This document shows, piece by piece, positions 1 through 5,379 of a stretch of DNA of 5,379 nucleotides. Numbering within the stretch: the first letter of the stretch is position 1; each line of letters begins with the position of its first letter. The translations under genes were made by a program, and so were the position numbers. Under the pieces are notes generated by a model that was given only the letters and a program-made list of their open reading frames with translations, made no database searches and had not been told where the DNA came from. The DNA comes from Litoreibacter sp. (GTDB taxonomy: Bacteria; Pseudomonadota; Alphaproteobacteria; Rhodobacterales; Rhodobacteraceae). Where the stretch lies: NCBI GenBank assembly GCA_013042765.1, contig JABDPP010000302.1, forward strand, positions 1 to 5,379, given 5' to 3'.

Positions 1-68
1 ACACTCATGTGCTCGATGAACGGCTAAAAGCGCTGGTTCTGGAGCATCATCCACTGGCGCAGGATTAG
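1..68 (+). CDS. xerD: Tyrosine recombinase XerD, C-terminal tail (partial, 5' end outside window)
   Basis: Frame 3 is open from the left edge to a TAG at 66-68 and gives 21 residues beginning THVLDERLKALV and ending HHPLAQD. This matches the XerD C-terminus, where the catalytic tyrosine sits in an IYTHV motif followed by ERL(K/R)xL and HHPRA (from memory of E. coli XerD). The first two bases of the window, 'ac', are then the end of a TAC codon for the tyrosine nucleophile, which lies across the boundary. XerD works with XerC to resolve chromosome dimers at dif during division. XerC is less likely because its tail (YTHLDFQHLA) fits worse. Everything upstream of the tyrosine, including the R-H-R catalytic residues, is unseen. 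The gene converges on the phosphoesterase gene with only 7 bp between stops and no terminator visible. Confidence 0.82.
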   Translation, partial: THVLDERLKALVLEHHPLAQD

Positions 69-75
69 AGCAACC

Positions 76-900
76 TCAGTGCGCAGGTTGCTGCCTCAAC
101 TGGCGCGGAAGAATATCTTCATTGGGCCAGATCCCGCTGCGCAGTGTCTCCTCATAGCCCTGTGTCAGGCCTTGCGCGATCATCCGTGTCGTCGCCTTTT
201 CGTGATCATAGGACAGCCGTTCGATCAGAACGCCGCCCGCGCCCAAGACGACGAAGCGTGTCTCGGGCCGCCCATCATGAGGCGGCATTCCAATTACACC
301 TACGTTGATCCAAAGGCGCCCCATGACGTTGCGTTGAAAAGAGATACCACAATGCCCTGCAACCACAGCATCGATCCGACCTGCAATGGCCTCGATCGCC
401 GCGATCTCCTCAGCAAAGACGCCCTCCTCCGAACAGGGCCAGATAAACCGCGAAATATTCGTGATGCCGCCATGGATCACGGCGTAACGCAGCCCGTTGT
501 GACGGAACACAACCATGTCCGGCAGCCCCAGCATCTCCACCGCCCACGCCCCGGATTGCGCGGCCGCATGCGCATACCAGCCTCGCGAGGCCAGGTCGCA
601 GGCCGAGCCTGCCTTAAAGCCACAGCCGCAGGCCTCCGCCCCCGCGCCCAGCTGTCGTTCGCAATTTCCGGCAACGATGGTCTCACATTCCGCCCGGACC
701 AGCGCGTAGGTCCGCGCCGGATCGCCGCAATAGGCAATTATATCGCCCGTGCAGATGCGGTTCGCGCGCCCGATCCCCTGCGCCCGCGCCAAGCTAAAAA
801 GAGCCTCGGTGGCCTCCAGGTTGGAGCTCGGGCCGCCAAACAGGAGTACATCGCCTGTCAATTCGCCCCGGTCGTCCCATTTGCATCGCACGTCCGCCAT
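76..900 (-). CDS. Metallophosphoesterase-family protein with atypical metal-site motifs
   Basis: A 274-residue protein with the order of motifs of calcineurin-like phosphoesterases, close in style to bacterial ApaH/PrpE-like and YfcE-like enzymes. Visible motifs: GGPSSN at 22-27 where the family normally has GDxHGN; TGD at 51-53, keeping the bridging aspartate (D53); GNCE at 79-81 region where GNH(D/E) is usual; HGG at 143-145; GHCG at 182-185 where GHTH is usual. A cysteine-rich insert (C91, C93, C101) follows the GNC motif. The last 50 or so residues after the GVIGMPPHDG block form a tail. There is no signal peptide or membrane segment, so it is probably cytoplasmic. I chose the ATG at 898-900 because AAGGGAAAG lies about 10 nt upstream on this strand; the open frame extends to an ATG at 949-951 but adds 17 unconvincing residues. 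The substrate cannot be told from sequence; activity is uncertain given the missing ligands. Confidence 0.85.
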   Translation of the reverse strand: MADVRCKWDDRGELTGDVLLFGGPSSNLEATEALFSLARAQGIGRANRICTGDIIAYCGDPARTYALVRAECETIVAGNCERQLGAGAEACGCGFKAGSACDLASRGWYAHAAAQSGAWAVEMLGLPDMVVFRHNGLRYAVIHGGITNISRFIWPCSEEGVFAEEIAAIEAIAGRIDAVVAGHCGISFQRNVMGRLWINVGVIGMPPHDGRPETRFVVLGAGGVLIERLSYDHEKATTRMIAQGLTQGYEETLRSGIWPNEDILPRQLRQQPAH

Positions 901-907
901 TTGTCCG

Positions 908-916
908 CTTTCCCTT
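908..916 (-). promoter_or_regulatory. Ribosome binding site of the phosphoesterase gene
   Basis: On the minus strand this reads AAGGGAAAG, with its AGGGA core about 10 nt before the ATG at 898-900. It favours this start over the upstream in-frame ATG at 949-951. Confidence 0.55.
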
Positions 917-943
917 GAATGGCGCGCCCTTGAGCCCCATAAC
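915..943 (+). promoter_or_regulatory. Possible sigma70-type promoter for the CNNM/CorB - nucleoside hydrolase pair
   Basis: TTGAAT (915-920), a 17-bp spacer, then CATAAC (938-943) gives 4/6 matches to each consensus hexamer at the ideal spacing, inside the 81-bp divergent intergenic region 901-981. Transcription would begin near 950 and leave a leader of about 32 nt before the ATG at 982. A short imperfect palindrome, CCATAGCATGG (948-958), would lie at the start point. I found no equally good promoter on the minus strand for the phosphoesterase gene. The call rests on pattern alone. Confidence 0.33.
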
Positions 944-981
944 CCTTCCATAGCATGGCAAAAAGGACCTGATACCCGAAA

Positions 982-2289
982 ATGGACGACCCGACTTCGC
1001 TTCTTGATACGGCCTTCTGGATCACCAGCGGATCGATACTGGCGCTCTTGGTGCTGTCTGCGTTTTTCTCCGGCTCAGAGACCGCCCTTACAGCGGCCTC
1101 GCGGGGCAAATTGCGCGCACAGGCTGACAAAGGATCAGTCGGCGCCAGCCGCGCGCTAGATATAACCGAGGATAACGAACGCCTCATCGGATCGGTTCTT
1201 CTGGGCAACAACCTGGTGAATATTCTGGCAGCTTCGCTCGCTACGGCATTGTTTACAAGGCTTTTTGGAGAAAGCGGCGTGGCGCTAGCCACCTTGGTGA
1301 TGACACTCCTCGTCTTGATCTTTGCCGAGGTCCTGCCCAAGACATATGCAATCACAAACGCCGAAACAGCCGCCTCCCGCGTGGCCCGTCCGATCAGTTT
1401 CATCATCCTAATTTTCGCGCCCATCGTGACTGCAGTGCGGGCCCTTGTCCGTCAATTCCTGAAGCTCTTCGGTGTGGAGACGGACCCTGACAGCCATATC
1501 CTTTCCGTACACGAGGAGATTGCAGGAGCGCTGGCCCTCGGCCACCAGGAAGGGATCGTCGAGAAGGAGCAGCGCGATCGGCTTCTGGGCGCTCTAGACC
1601 TGAGCGAGCGCGATGTGGAAGAGATCATGCTGCATCGTTCTGAGATCCAGATGATCAATGCAGATGACCCGCCGGAGGATATTCTGAGCCAATGCCTGGA
1701 GAGCGCACATACCCGATTGCCGGTCTTCCGAGACGATTCCGAGAACATCATCGGCGTTGTCCACGCAAAAGACCTGCTGCGCGCCGTCGACAAACTGGTG
1801 CGACGTCCAGACGGGATGACGGGCGACCTCGACAAGTTCGACGTGATGAACGTTGTTCGGGAACCCTATTTCGTGCCGGAAACCACGTCGCTTGAAGACC
1901 AGATGCGCCAGTTCCTGAGAATGCACACGCATTTTGCGCTTGTCGTGGACGAATACGGTGCCCTGCAGGGCTTGATTACACTTGAAGATATCCTTGAGGA
2001 GATCGTTGGCGAGATTACCGATGAGTTCGACGTTGCCGATGCCGATGTTCTGGTGCCTGCTTCCGACGGGGCCTTCCTGATCGACGGTGCGACCACGATC
2101 CGCGACCTCAACCGCATGGCCGACTGGTCCCTGCCCGATGACGAGGCAAACACCGTCGCAGGCCTCGTCATTCACGAAGCCCAGTCCATTCCCGAGATAG
2201 GCCAGGTTTTTTCGTTCCATGGCTTCCGCTTTGAGGTGGTTGGCAAGTCGGAAAACCGCCTGACCGAACTCAAGGTCGAGCCGCTGTGA
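982..2289 (+). CDS. CNNM/CorB-type (HlyC/CorC family) transporter: DUF21 - CBS pair - CorC_HlyC
   Basis: A 435-residue inner-membrane protein of the usual family length, with the architecture of E. coli YfjD/CorB and eukaryotic CNNM. The membrane DUF21 domain spans about 1-170: hydrophobic segments near 15-35, 68-92, 98-118 and 135-160, with the conserved FFSGSETA (28-35), GNN (75-77) and EVLPK (116-120) motifs, whose polar residues line the ion site in the family. A linker leads to a CBS pair at about 215-345, including RLPVF (245-249), VDEYG (322-326) and LEDILEEIVGEI (334-345). A CorC_HlyC domain occupies about 355-432. Family members move or export Mg2+ (and Co2+), with the CBS pair sensing Mg-ATP; the old hemolysin label is misleading. 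An in-frame TGA at 970-972 means translation cannot begin upstream; AGGAC at 964-968 lies 13 nt before the ATG, rather far. The stop overlaps the next gene's GTG by 4 bp. Confidence 0.93.
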   Translation: MDDPTSLLDTAFWITSGSILALLVLSAFFSGSETALTAASRGKLRAQADKGSVGASRALDITEDNERLIGSVLLGNNLVNILAASLATALFTRLFGESGVALATLVMTLLVLIFAEVLPKTYAITNAETAASRVARPISFIILIFAPIVTAVRALVRQFLKLFGVETDPDSHILSVHEEIAGALALGHQEGIVEKEQRDRLLGALDLSERDVEEIMLHRSEIQMINADDPPEDILSQCLESAHTRLPVFRDDSENIIGVVHAKDLLRAVDKLVRRPDGMTGDLDKFDVMNVVREPYFVPETTSLEDQMRQFLRMHTHFALVVDEYGALQGLITLEDILEEIVGEITDEFDVADADVLVPASDGAFLIDGATTIRDLNRMADWSLPDDEANTVAGLVIHEAQSIPEIGQVFSFHGFRFEVVGKSENRLTELKVEPL

Positions 2290-3230
2290 GCCAGCCGCTC
2301 AAGATTATCATTGATACCGATCCGGGGCAGGATGATGCGGTCGCCATCCTGCTGGCCTTGGCCTCTCCCGAGGAGATCGAAGTCCTGGGAATCACGGCCG
2401 TGGCAGGCAATGTACCACTCGAGCTTACACAAAAAAACTCGCGTATTGTCTGTGAGTTGGCGGATAAACCTGATGTCGATGTTTTCGCGGGTTGCGCCTC
2501 GCCGTTGGAGCGCAAACTGGTTACGGCTGAACATGTTCATGGCAAAACCGGACTGGACGGGCCGGTTCTACCCGATCCGAAGATGCCGCTACGGGAGACC
2601 CATGCGGTCGACTTCATTATCGACACGCTGCGCCGGGAGCCTGCCGGGACTGTCACGCTTTGTCCGCTGGGGCCGCTGACCAATATCGCGACGGCGTTCC
2701 GCAAGGCGCCGGACATCGTCGGACGCATAGGGGAAATCGTCTTGATGGGGGGAGCGTATTTCCAGGTTGGGAACATCACGCCCGCCGCTGAATTCAATAT
2801 TTATGTAGACCCGCAAGCCGCTGATATCGTGTTCCAATCCGGAGTTTCGATTGTTGTGATGCCGTTGGATGTCACCCATAAGGCGCTCGTTACACGCCCC
2901 CGCGTTGAGGCGTTCCGATCTCTTGGGAACCACGTTGGAACGATCGTGGCAGAGTGGACCGATTTCTTTGAACGGTTCGACAAAGAGAAATACGGCTCTC
3001 CCGGAGCGCCGCTGCATGACCCCTGCGTGATTGCTTACCTGATCGAGCCAGCGCTTTTTCGGGGACGGCATGTGAATGTAACTGTGGAAACCGGATCGGA
3101 GCTGACCATGGGCATGACAGTTGCGGATTGGTGGGGCGTCACCAACCGGACGCCAAACGCGACCTTCATGGGCGACTTGGACGCGAACGGGTTCTTCGCG
3201 CTTCTGACCAAACGGTTGGCGCGGCTTTGA
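2286..3230 (+). CDS. Nucleoside hydrolase, inosine-uridine preferring type (IU-NH, group I)
   Basis: A 314-residue cytosolic enzyme of standard length that splits the N-glycosidic bond of nucleosides into base and ribose for salvage. The N-terminal signature DTDPGQDDA is at 10-18; by alignment with Crithidia IU-NH, D12 and D17 are calcium ligands, D16 the general base and N42 (AGN) a ribose contact. HGKTGLDG is at 85-92, CPLGPLTN at 126-133 (the backbone-carbonyl calcium ligand falls on L128 instead of the usual Thr), EFN at 169-171 holds the ribose-binding Glu/Asn, and LHDP at 243-246 gives the proton donor H244 and calcium ligand D245. H244 places it in the His-donor group. The start is a GTG inside GTGA shared with the preceding stop; the next in-frame Met is residue 100, far past the active-site motif, so the GTG is well supported. 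AAGG at 2272-2275 is the likely ribosome site. Exact base preference is not predictable. Confidence 0.95.
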   Translation: MSQPLKIIIDTDPGQDDAVAILLALASPEEIEVLGITAVAGNVPLELTQKNSRIVCELADKPDVDVFAGCASPLERKLVTAEHVHGKTGLDGPVLPDPKMPLRETHAVDFIIDTLRREPAGTVTLCPLGPLTNIATAFRKAPDIVGRIGEIVLMGGAYFQVGNITPAAEFNIYVDPQAADIVFQSGVSIVVMPLDVTHKALVTRPRVEAFRSLGNHVGTIVAEWTDFFERFDKEKYGSPGAPLHDPCVIAYLIEPALFRGRHVNVTVETGSELTMGMTVADWWGVTNRTPNATFMGDLDANGFFALLTKRLARL

Positions 3231-3256
3231 TATCTGGAGCCTCCCGCGGGGATATT
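3227..3256 (+). promoter_or_regulatory. Possible promoter for selO
   Basis: TTGATA (3227-3232, 5/6 to consensus) overlaps the nucleoside hydrolase stop codon; after 18 bp comes GATATT (3251-3256, 4/6). Transcription would start near 3263, leaving about 40 nt before the selO ATG. The selO gene could equally be read through from the upstream pair, since no convincing terminator lies between them. Confidence 0.28.
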
Positions 3257-3270
3257 TATCGAGAAATGAA
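3237..3270 (+). other. Intergenic GC-core / ATATTT element, roseobacter-like
   Basis: The stretch reads GAGCCTCCCGCGGGGATATT, then TATCGAGAAATGAA. It holds a perfect 8-bp palindrome CCCGCGGG (3243-3250) followed by an AT-rich ATATTTAT and a purine-rich AGAAATGAA. I recall similar intergenic sequences (CCTCCGGCGGG followed by ATATTT and an A-rich ATGAA) recurring in Rhodobacterales genomes, often just after stop codons. Only one copy is visible here, so repetition is not shown by this window. As a hairpin it would give only about 4 bp (CTCC/GGGG, loop CGC) and lacks a T-run, so it is a poor intrinsic terminator. Confidence 0.4.
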
Positions 3271-3290
3271 ACGCTTGAGTGACAAACTTC

Positions 3291-3296
3291 AGAGGG
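3291..3296 (+). promoter_or_regulatory. Ribosome binding site of selO
   Basis: AGAGGG lies 7 nt before the ATG at 3304-3306, good spacing, and supports that start. It lies inside a 13-codon ORF (3266-3307) that ends in an ATGA overlap with the selO start. Confidence 0.6.
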
Positions 3297-3303
3297 TCTC
3301 ACT

Positions 3304-4776
3304 ATGACGGCTGATTCGGTTTCAGGCGCAGCGCCAGTTTTTGACAACAGCTACGCAGCGTTGCCGGAGCGGTTCTATACGAAACTCGATCCTGCCCCGG
3401 TCGCTGAACCTGCTTTGATTGCCCTGAATGAGGGTCTGGCAGAGGAAATGGGGCTCGACACAGCTTGGTTACGCTCAGAGGCTGGCCTCGCAATGTTTGC
3501 CGGCAACCGGCTCCCCGAGGGCGCAGAGCCGCTGACGCAGGTTTATGCGGGGCATCAGTTCGGGGGCTGGTCGCCACAGCTCGGGGATGGCCGCGCCAAT
3601 TTGATCGGAGAAATTGCGGGACCCGACGGGCGCCATTGGGATATTCAGCTCAAGGGATCGGGGCAGACGCCCTATTCCCGAATGGGCGATGGGCGGGCCT
3701 GGCTCGGCCCGGTGTTGCGTGAGTATATCGTTTCCGAAGCGATGCATGCCTTTGGCGTTCCGACGACCCGTGCGCTGGCAGCCGTGAGCACCGGCGAGAG
3801 GGTGTTGCGCGAAGCCCCGTTCCCCGGCGCGTTCCTGACACGGGTGGCCCCCAGCCATGTACGGGTCGGTACGTTCCAGTATTTTGCGGCCAGGCAGGAT
3901 ACGGATGCGCTGGAGCATTTGTGCGAATTCACACTCGCACGCCATTATCCCGAAGCAACAGGCGAAGGCGCCTTGGGGCTATTGCGCAGTGTGACGCGCG
4001 TGCAAGCCAGGCTGGTGGCGCAATGGATGGGGCTCGGTTTCATTCACGGCGTGATGAATACCGACAACGCCCATATGGGCGGGCTGACCATCGATTATGG
4101 CCCCTGCGCCTTCATGGACAGCTACAATCCCGCGCAGGTCTTCTCCTCCATCGATCAGTTCGGGCGCTATGCCTATCAGGCGCAGCCGGAGATCCTTGTG
4201 TGGAACCTGGCACAACTGGCATCTTCGCTCCTGCCCCTGATGGACGCGGATCAGGACAAGGCGGTTGCGCAGGCGCGTAACGTTCTGCACGGCTTTGGCG
4301 CCGCATATACCGAGGCCTGGACCAAAATCTTTCTGGCCAAGATCGGCCTGAGAGAGGCCCGCGACGGCGATATTGCACTGGTGCAGGATCTCCTGGGACG
4401 CATGGCCGAAGGAGATGCTGACTTCACCCTGACCTTTCGCGCTCTGGCAGGGCTGGATACAGCCACGGCAAGGGCGCTTTTCTCCAACTCGGAGCAATTC
4501 GACGACTGGGCGGAACGCTGGCAGGCCCGTCTGAGCGATGAGCCCGGGGAGGAAAGTGAAAAAACTGACCGGATGCGGTTGGCCAACCCTGCCTTCATCC
4601 CCCGAAACCACCGGATCGAGGAGGCCATCCAGTTTGCATTGGCCGGAGATTACGGACCATTCGAACGTCTGGTTTCAGCGCTTGCGACCCCGTTTGAGGA
4701 CCAGCCGGCACATGTTGCCCTGCAACAGCCCCCGGCCGAGGATGAGATCGTGCGTCAGACCTTTTGTGGCACCTGA
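3304..4776 (+). CDS. selO: Protein adenylyltransferase SelO (YdiU/UPF0061 family pseudokinase)
   Basis: A 490-residue protein, matching bacterial SelO length. SelO has a kinase fold that binds ATP upside down and transfers AMP to Ser, Thr or Tyr of target proteins; in E. coli it acts in the oxidative stress response. Visible motifs: [18 protein letters not shown] (81-98), [12 protein letters not shown] (115-126), E140, [12 protein letters not shown] (179-190), MNTDN (251-255) and IDYGP (263-267). Mapped on Pseudomonas syringae SelO from memory, K117/E140 are the ion pair, R97, R180 and R187 contact nucleotide, D254 is the catalytic base, and N255 and D264 bind metal; all are present, so it should be active. 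A C-terminal Cys sits in TFCGT (C488), the place of selenocysteine in the animal proteins; no Sec codon is involved. E. coli's partner Cys272 position is Phe280 here. The 3' end overlaps the EamA gene by 22 bp. Confidence 0.96.
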   Translation: MTADSVSGAAPVFDNSYAALPERFYTKLDPAPVAEPALIALNEGLAEEMGLDTAWLRSEAGLAMFAGNRLPEGAEPLTQVYAGHQFGGWSPQLGDGRANLIGEIAGPDGRHWDIQLKGSGQTPYSRMGDGRAWLGPVLREYIVSEAMHAFGVPTTRALAAVSTGERVLREAPFPGAFLTRVAPSHVRVGTFQYFAARQDTDALEHLCEFTLARHYPEATGEGALGLLRSVTRVQARLVAQWMGLGFIHGVMNTDNAHMGGLTIDYGPCAFMDSYNPAQVFSSIDQFGRYAYQAQPEILVWNLAQLASSLLPLMDADQDKAVAQARNVLHGFGAAYTEAWTKIFLAKIGLREARDGDIALVQDLLGRMAEGDADFTLTFRALAGLDTATARALFSNSEQFDDWAERWQARLSDEPGEESEKTDRMRLANPAFIPRNHRIEEAIQFALAGDYGPFERLVSALATPFEDQPAHVALQQPPAEDEIVRQTFCGT

Positions 4777-5379
4777 TCGCGGGTTGGCCGGTTGACCAGA
4801 ACAATGCCAACCCCGACACAGCACAAAGCGCCGAGGATCGATATTCCGATCGTCTCCCCCAGAAGCGCCCAGCCCAGAAGCACGCCCAAGACCGGTGACA
4901 GGAAGGAAAAGCTGGCGACATTGGCCGCCGGATAGACCGACAGGAGCCACATCCAAATGATGAACCCGGCTGAGACAACGATCACGATCTGAAACCCTAG
5001 CCCGAGGAAATGCGCGGGTTCCAACTCGCGGATCAGCGGGCCGAAAAATAGCGATGCGAAGAGCAAAACCGGCGCTGAAATCAGGACCTGGTAGAACATC
5101 TGAAGCTCGGGCCGGACCTCGCGAAACGGGGTTGCGCGTGCGCAAAGCGCGATCCCGGCCCAGCTCAGCGAACCAGCAAGCGCCAGCAGATCCCCGGTCA
5201 GACTGGCCTCTCCGGCCGGGCCAGAGCGGTCCAGAATTGCCCAGGCAACACCGACGACAGCACAGGCAAGGCCCAGGCATTTCATCGGGGTGAGCCGCTC
5301 TCCGGGCAGGATGAAATGCCCTGCAAGCGCCAGCCACACCGGCATCGTGTAAAAGATCACCGAGGCCCGCGCCACAGAT
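4755..5379 (-). CDS. EamA/DMT-family transporter (partial, N-terminus outside window)
   Basis: The frame stays open to the right edge and ends at a TGA at 4755-4757, giving about 207 visible residues of a family protein usually near 290-300 long, so roughly the first 80-90 are missing. The GTG at 5373-5375 falls within a conserved transmembrane region ([17 protein letters not shown]) and is almost certainly internal, not the start. The visible part contains the end of the first EamA repeat (helix ending in PGERLT, then a helix with GVAWAIL), and the whole second repeat from about residue 61, with helices near 61-80, 92-112, 123-145, 151-173 and 177-195. The hallmark [18 protein letters not shown] (158-175 counting from that GTG) identifies the second repeat. 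It is an inner-membrane drug/metabolite-superfamily exporter or importer; the substrate cannot be inferred. It is convergent with, and overlaps, selO. Confidence 0.93.
   Translation of the reverse strand, partial: SVARASVIFYTMPVWLALAGHFILPGERLTPMKCLGLACAVVGVAWAILDRSGPAGEASLTGDLLALAGSLSWAGIALCARATPFREVRPELQMFYQVLISAPVLLFASLFFGPLIRELEPAHFLGLGFQIVIVVSAGFIIWMWLLSVYPAANVASFSFLSPVLGVLLGWALLGETIGISILGALCCVGVGIVLVNRPTRDQVPQKV

Noticed and set aside
79..918. 279-codon open frame on the plus strand opposite the phosphoesterase gene
   Set aside because: Low-complexity, Arg/Pro/Ala-rich translation without family motifs; it mirrors the codon structure of the real minus-strand gene, which has clear motifs and a ribosome site.
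901..981. Mg2+-sensing riboswitch or leader upstream of the transporter gene
   Set aside because: The expected leader is only about 32 nt and the whole gap is 81 bp, too short for a known Mg riboswitch; no long stems seen.
1594..2220. 208-codon minus-strand open frame across the CBS region of the transporter gene
   Set aside because: Antisense shadow of a well-conserved gene; no motifs or ribosome site.
3241..3259. Intrinsic terminator between the nucleoside hydrolase and selO
   Set aside because: The CCCGCGGG palindrome leaves no loop at full pairing; the alternative stem is about 4 bp and is followed by ATATTTAT, not a T-run.
2589..3347. 252-codon minus-strand open frame across the nucleoside hydrolase
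   Set aside because: Antisense shadow: no recognisable domain, and the plus-strand gene shows a complete set of catalytic motifs.
3979..4611. 210-codon minus-strand open frame within selO
   Set aside because: Antisense shadow; no plausible protein features, and the SelO reading is unambiguous.
4765..4776. Selenocysteine read-through at the selO TGA
   Set aside because: The terminal TFCGT already has Cys in the redox position, the TGA is not in a CxxU-type context, and read-through gives an unrelated tail.
5373..5375. GTG as the true start of the EamA transporter
   Set aside because: It sits inside a conserved transmembrane segment of the first EamA repeat and the frame stays open to the window edge, so the gene is simply cut off.
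1..5379. Mobile elements, CRISPR arrays, tRNA/rRNA genes, toxin-antitoxin or defence loci
   Set aside because: No transposase, long direct or inverted repeats, regularly spaced repeats or RNA-gene signatures were seen, and nearly all of the window is accounted for by six recognisable genes.

Overview
The window looks like ordinary chromosomal housekeeping DNA from an alphaproteobacterium, most likely a Rhodobacterales (roseobacter-type) species. Reasons: a moderately GC-rich sequence, dense gene packing, the alphaproteobacterial flavour of the SelO and XerD protein sequences, and an intergenic element (3237-3270) that resembles one I remember from roseobacter genomes. The taxonomic call is inference from protein style, not from a search.

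Layout, left to right: (1) 1-68 (+), the last 21 codons of a XerD-type tyrosine recombinase, cut by the window edge at what should be the catalytic tyrosine codon. (2) 76-900 (-), a calcineurin-type metallophosphoesterase-family protein with unusual replacements in its metal-site motifs, converging on xerD with a 7-bp gap. (3) 901-981, an 81-bp divergent intergenic region with a plausible sigma70-type promoter for the rightward genes. (4) 982-2289 (+), a CNNM/CorB-type (DUF21 - CBS pair - CorC_HlyC) membrane protein, a predicted Mg/Co transporter. (5) 2286-3230 (+), a Ca-dependent inosine-uridine-type nucleoside hydrolase whose GTG start overlaps the preceding stop by 4 bp. (6) 3231-3303, a 73-bp intergenic stretch with a possible promoter, a roseobacter-like GC-core/ATATTT element and a 13-codon leader-like ORF. 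(7) 3304-4776 (+), the protein adenylyltransferase SelO. (8) 4755-5379 (-), the C-terminal two thirds of an EamA/DMT-family transporter that runs off the right edge and overlaps the 3' end of selO by 22 bp.

How they fit together: genes 4 and 5 form a translationally coupled pair; selO may be a third operon member or have its own promoter. There is no obvious single pathway: ion transport, nucleoside salvage and redox-linked protein AMPylation sit side by side. I see no mobile element, CRISPR array, tRNA, rRNA or defence locus, and no stretch over 300 bp lacks a gene. I did not find an undescribed multi-gene system. The best leads are the degenerate, cysteine-substituted active site of the phosphoesterase and the altered cysteine arrangement in SelO.
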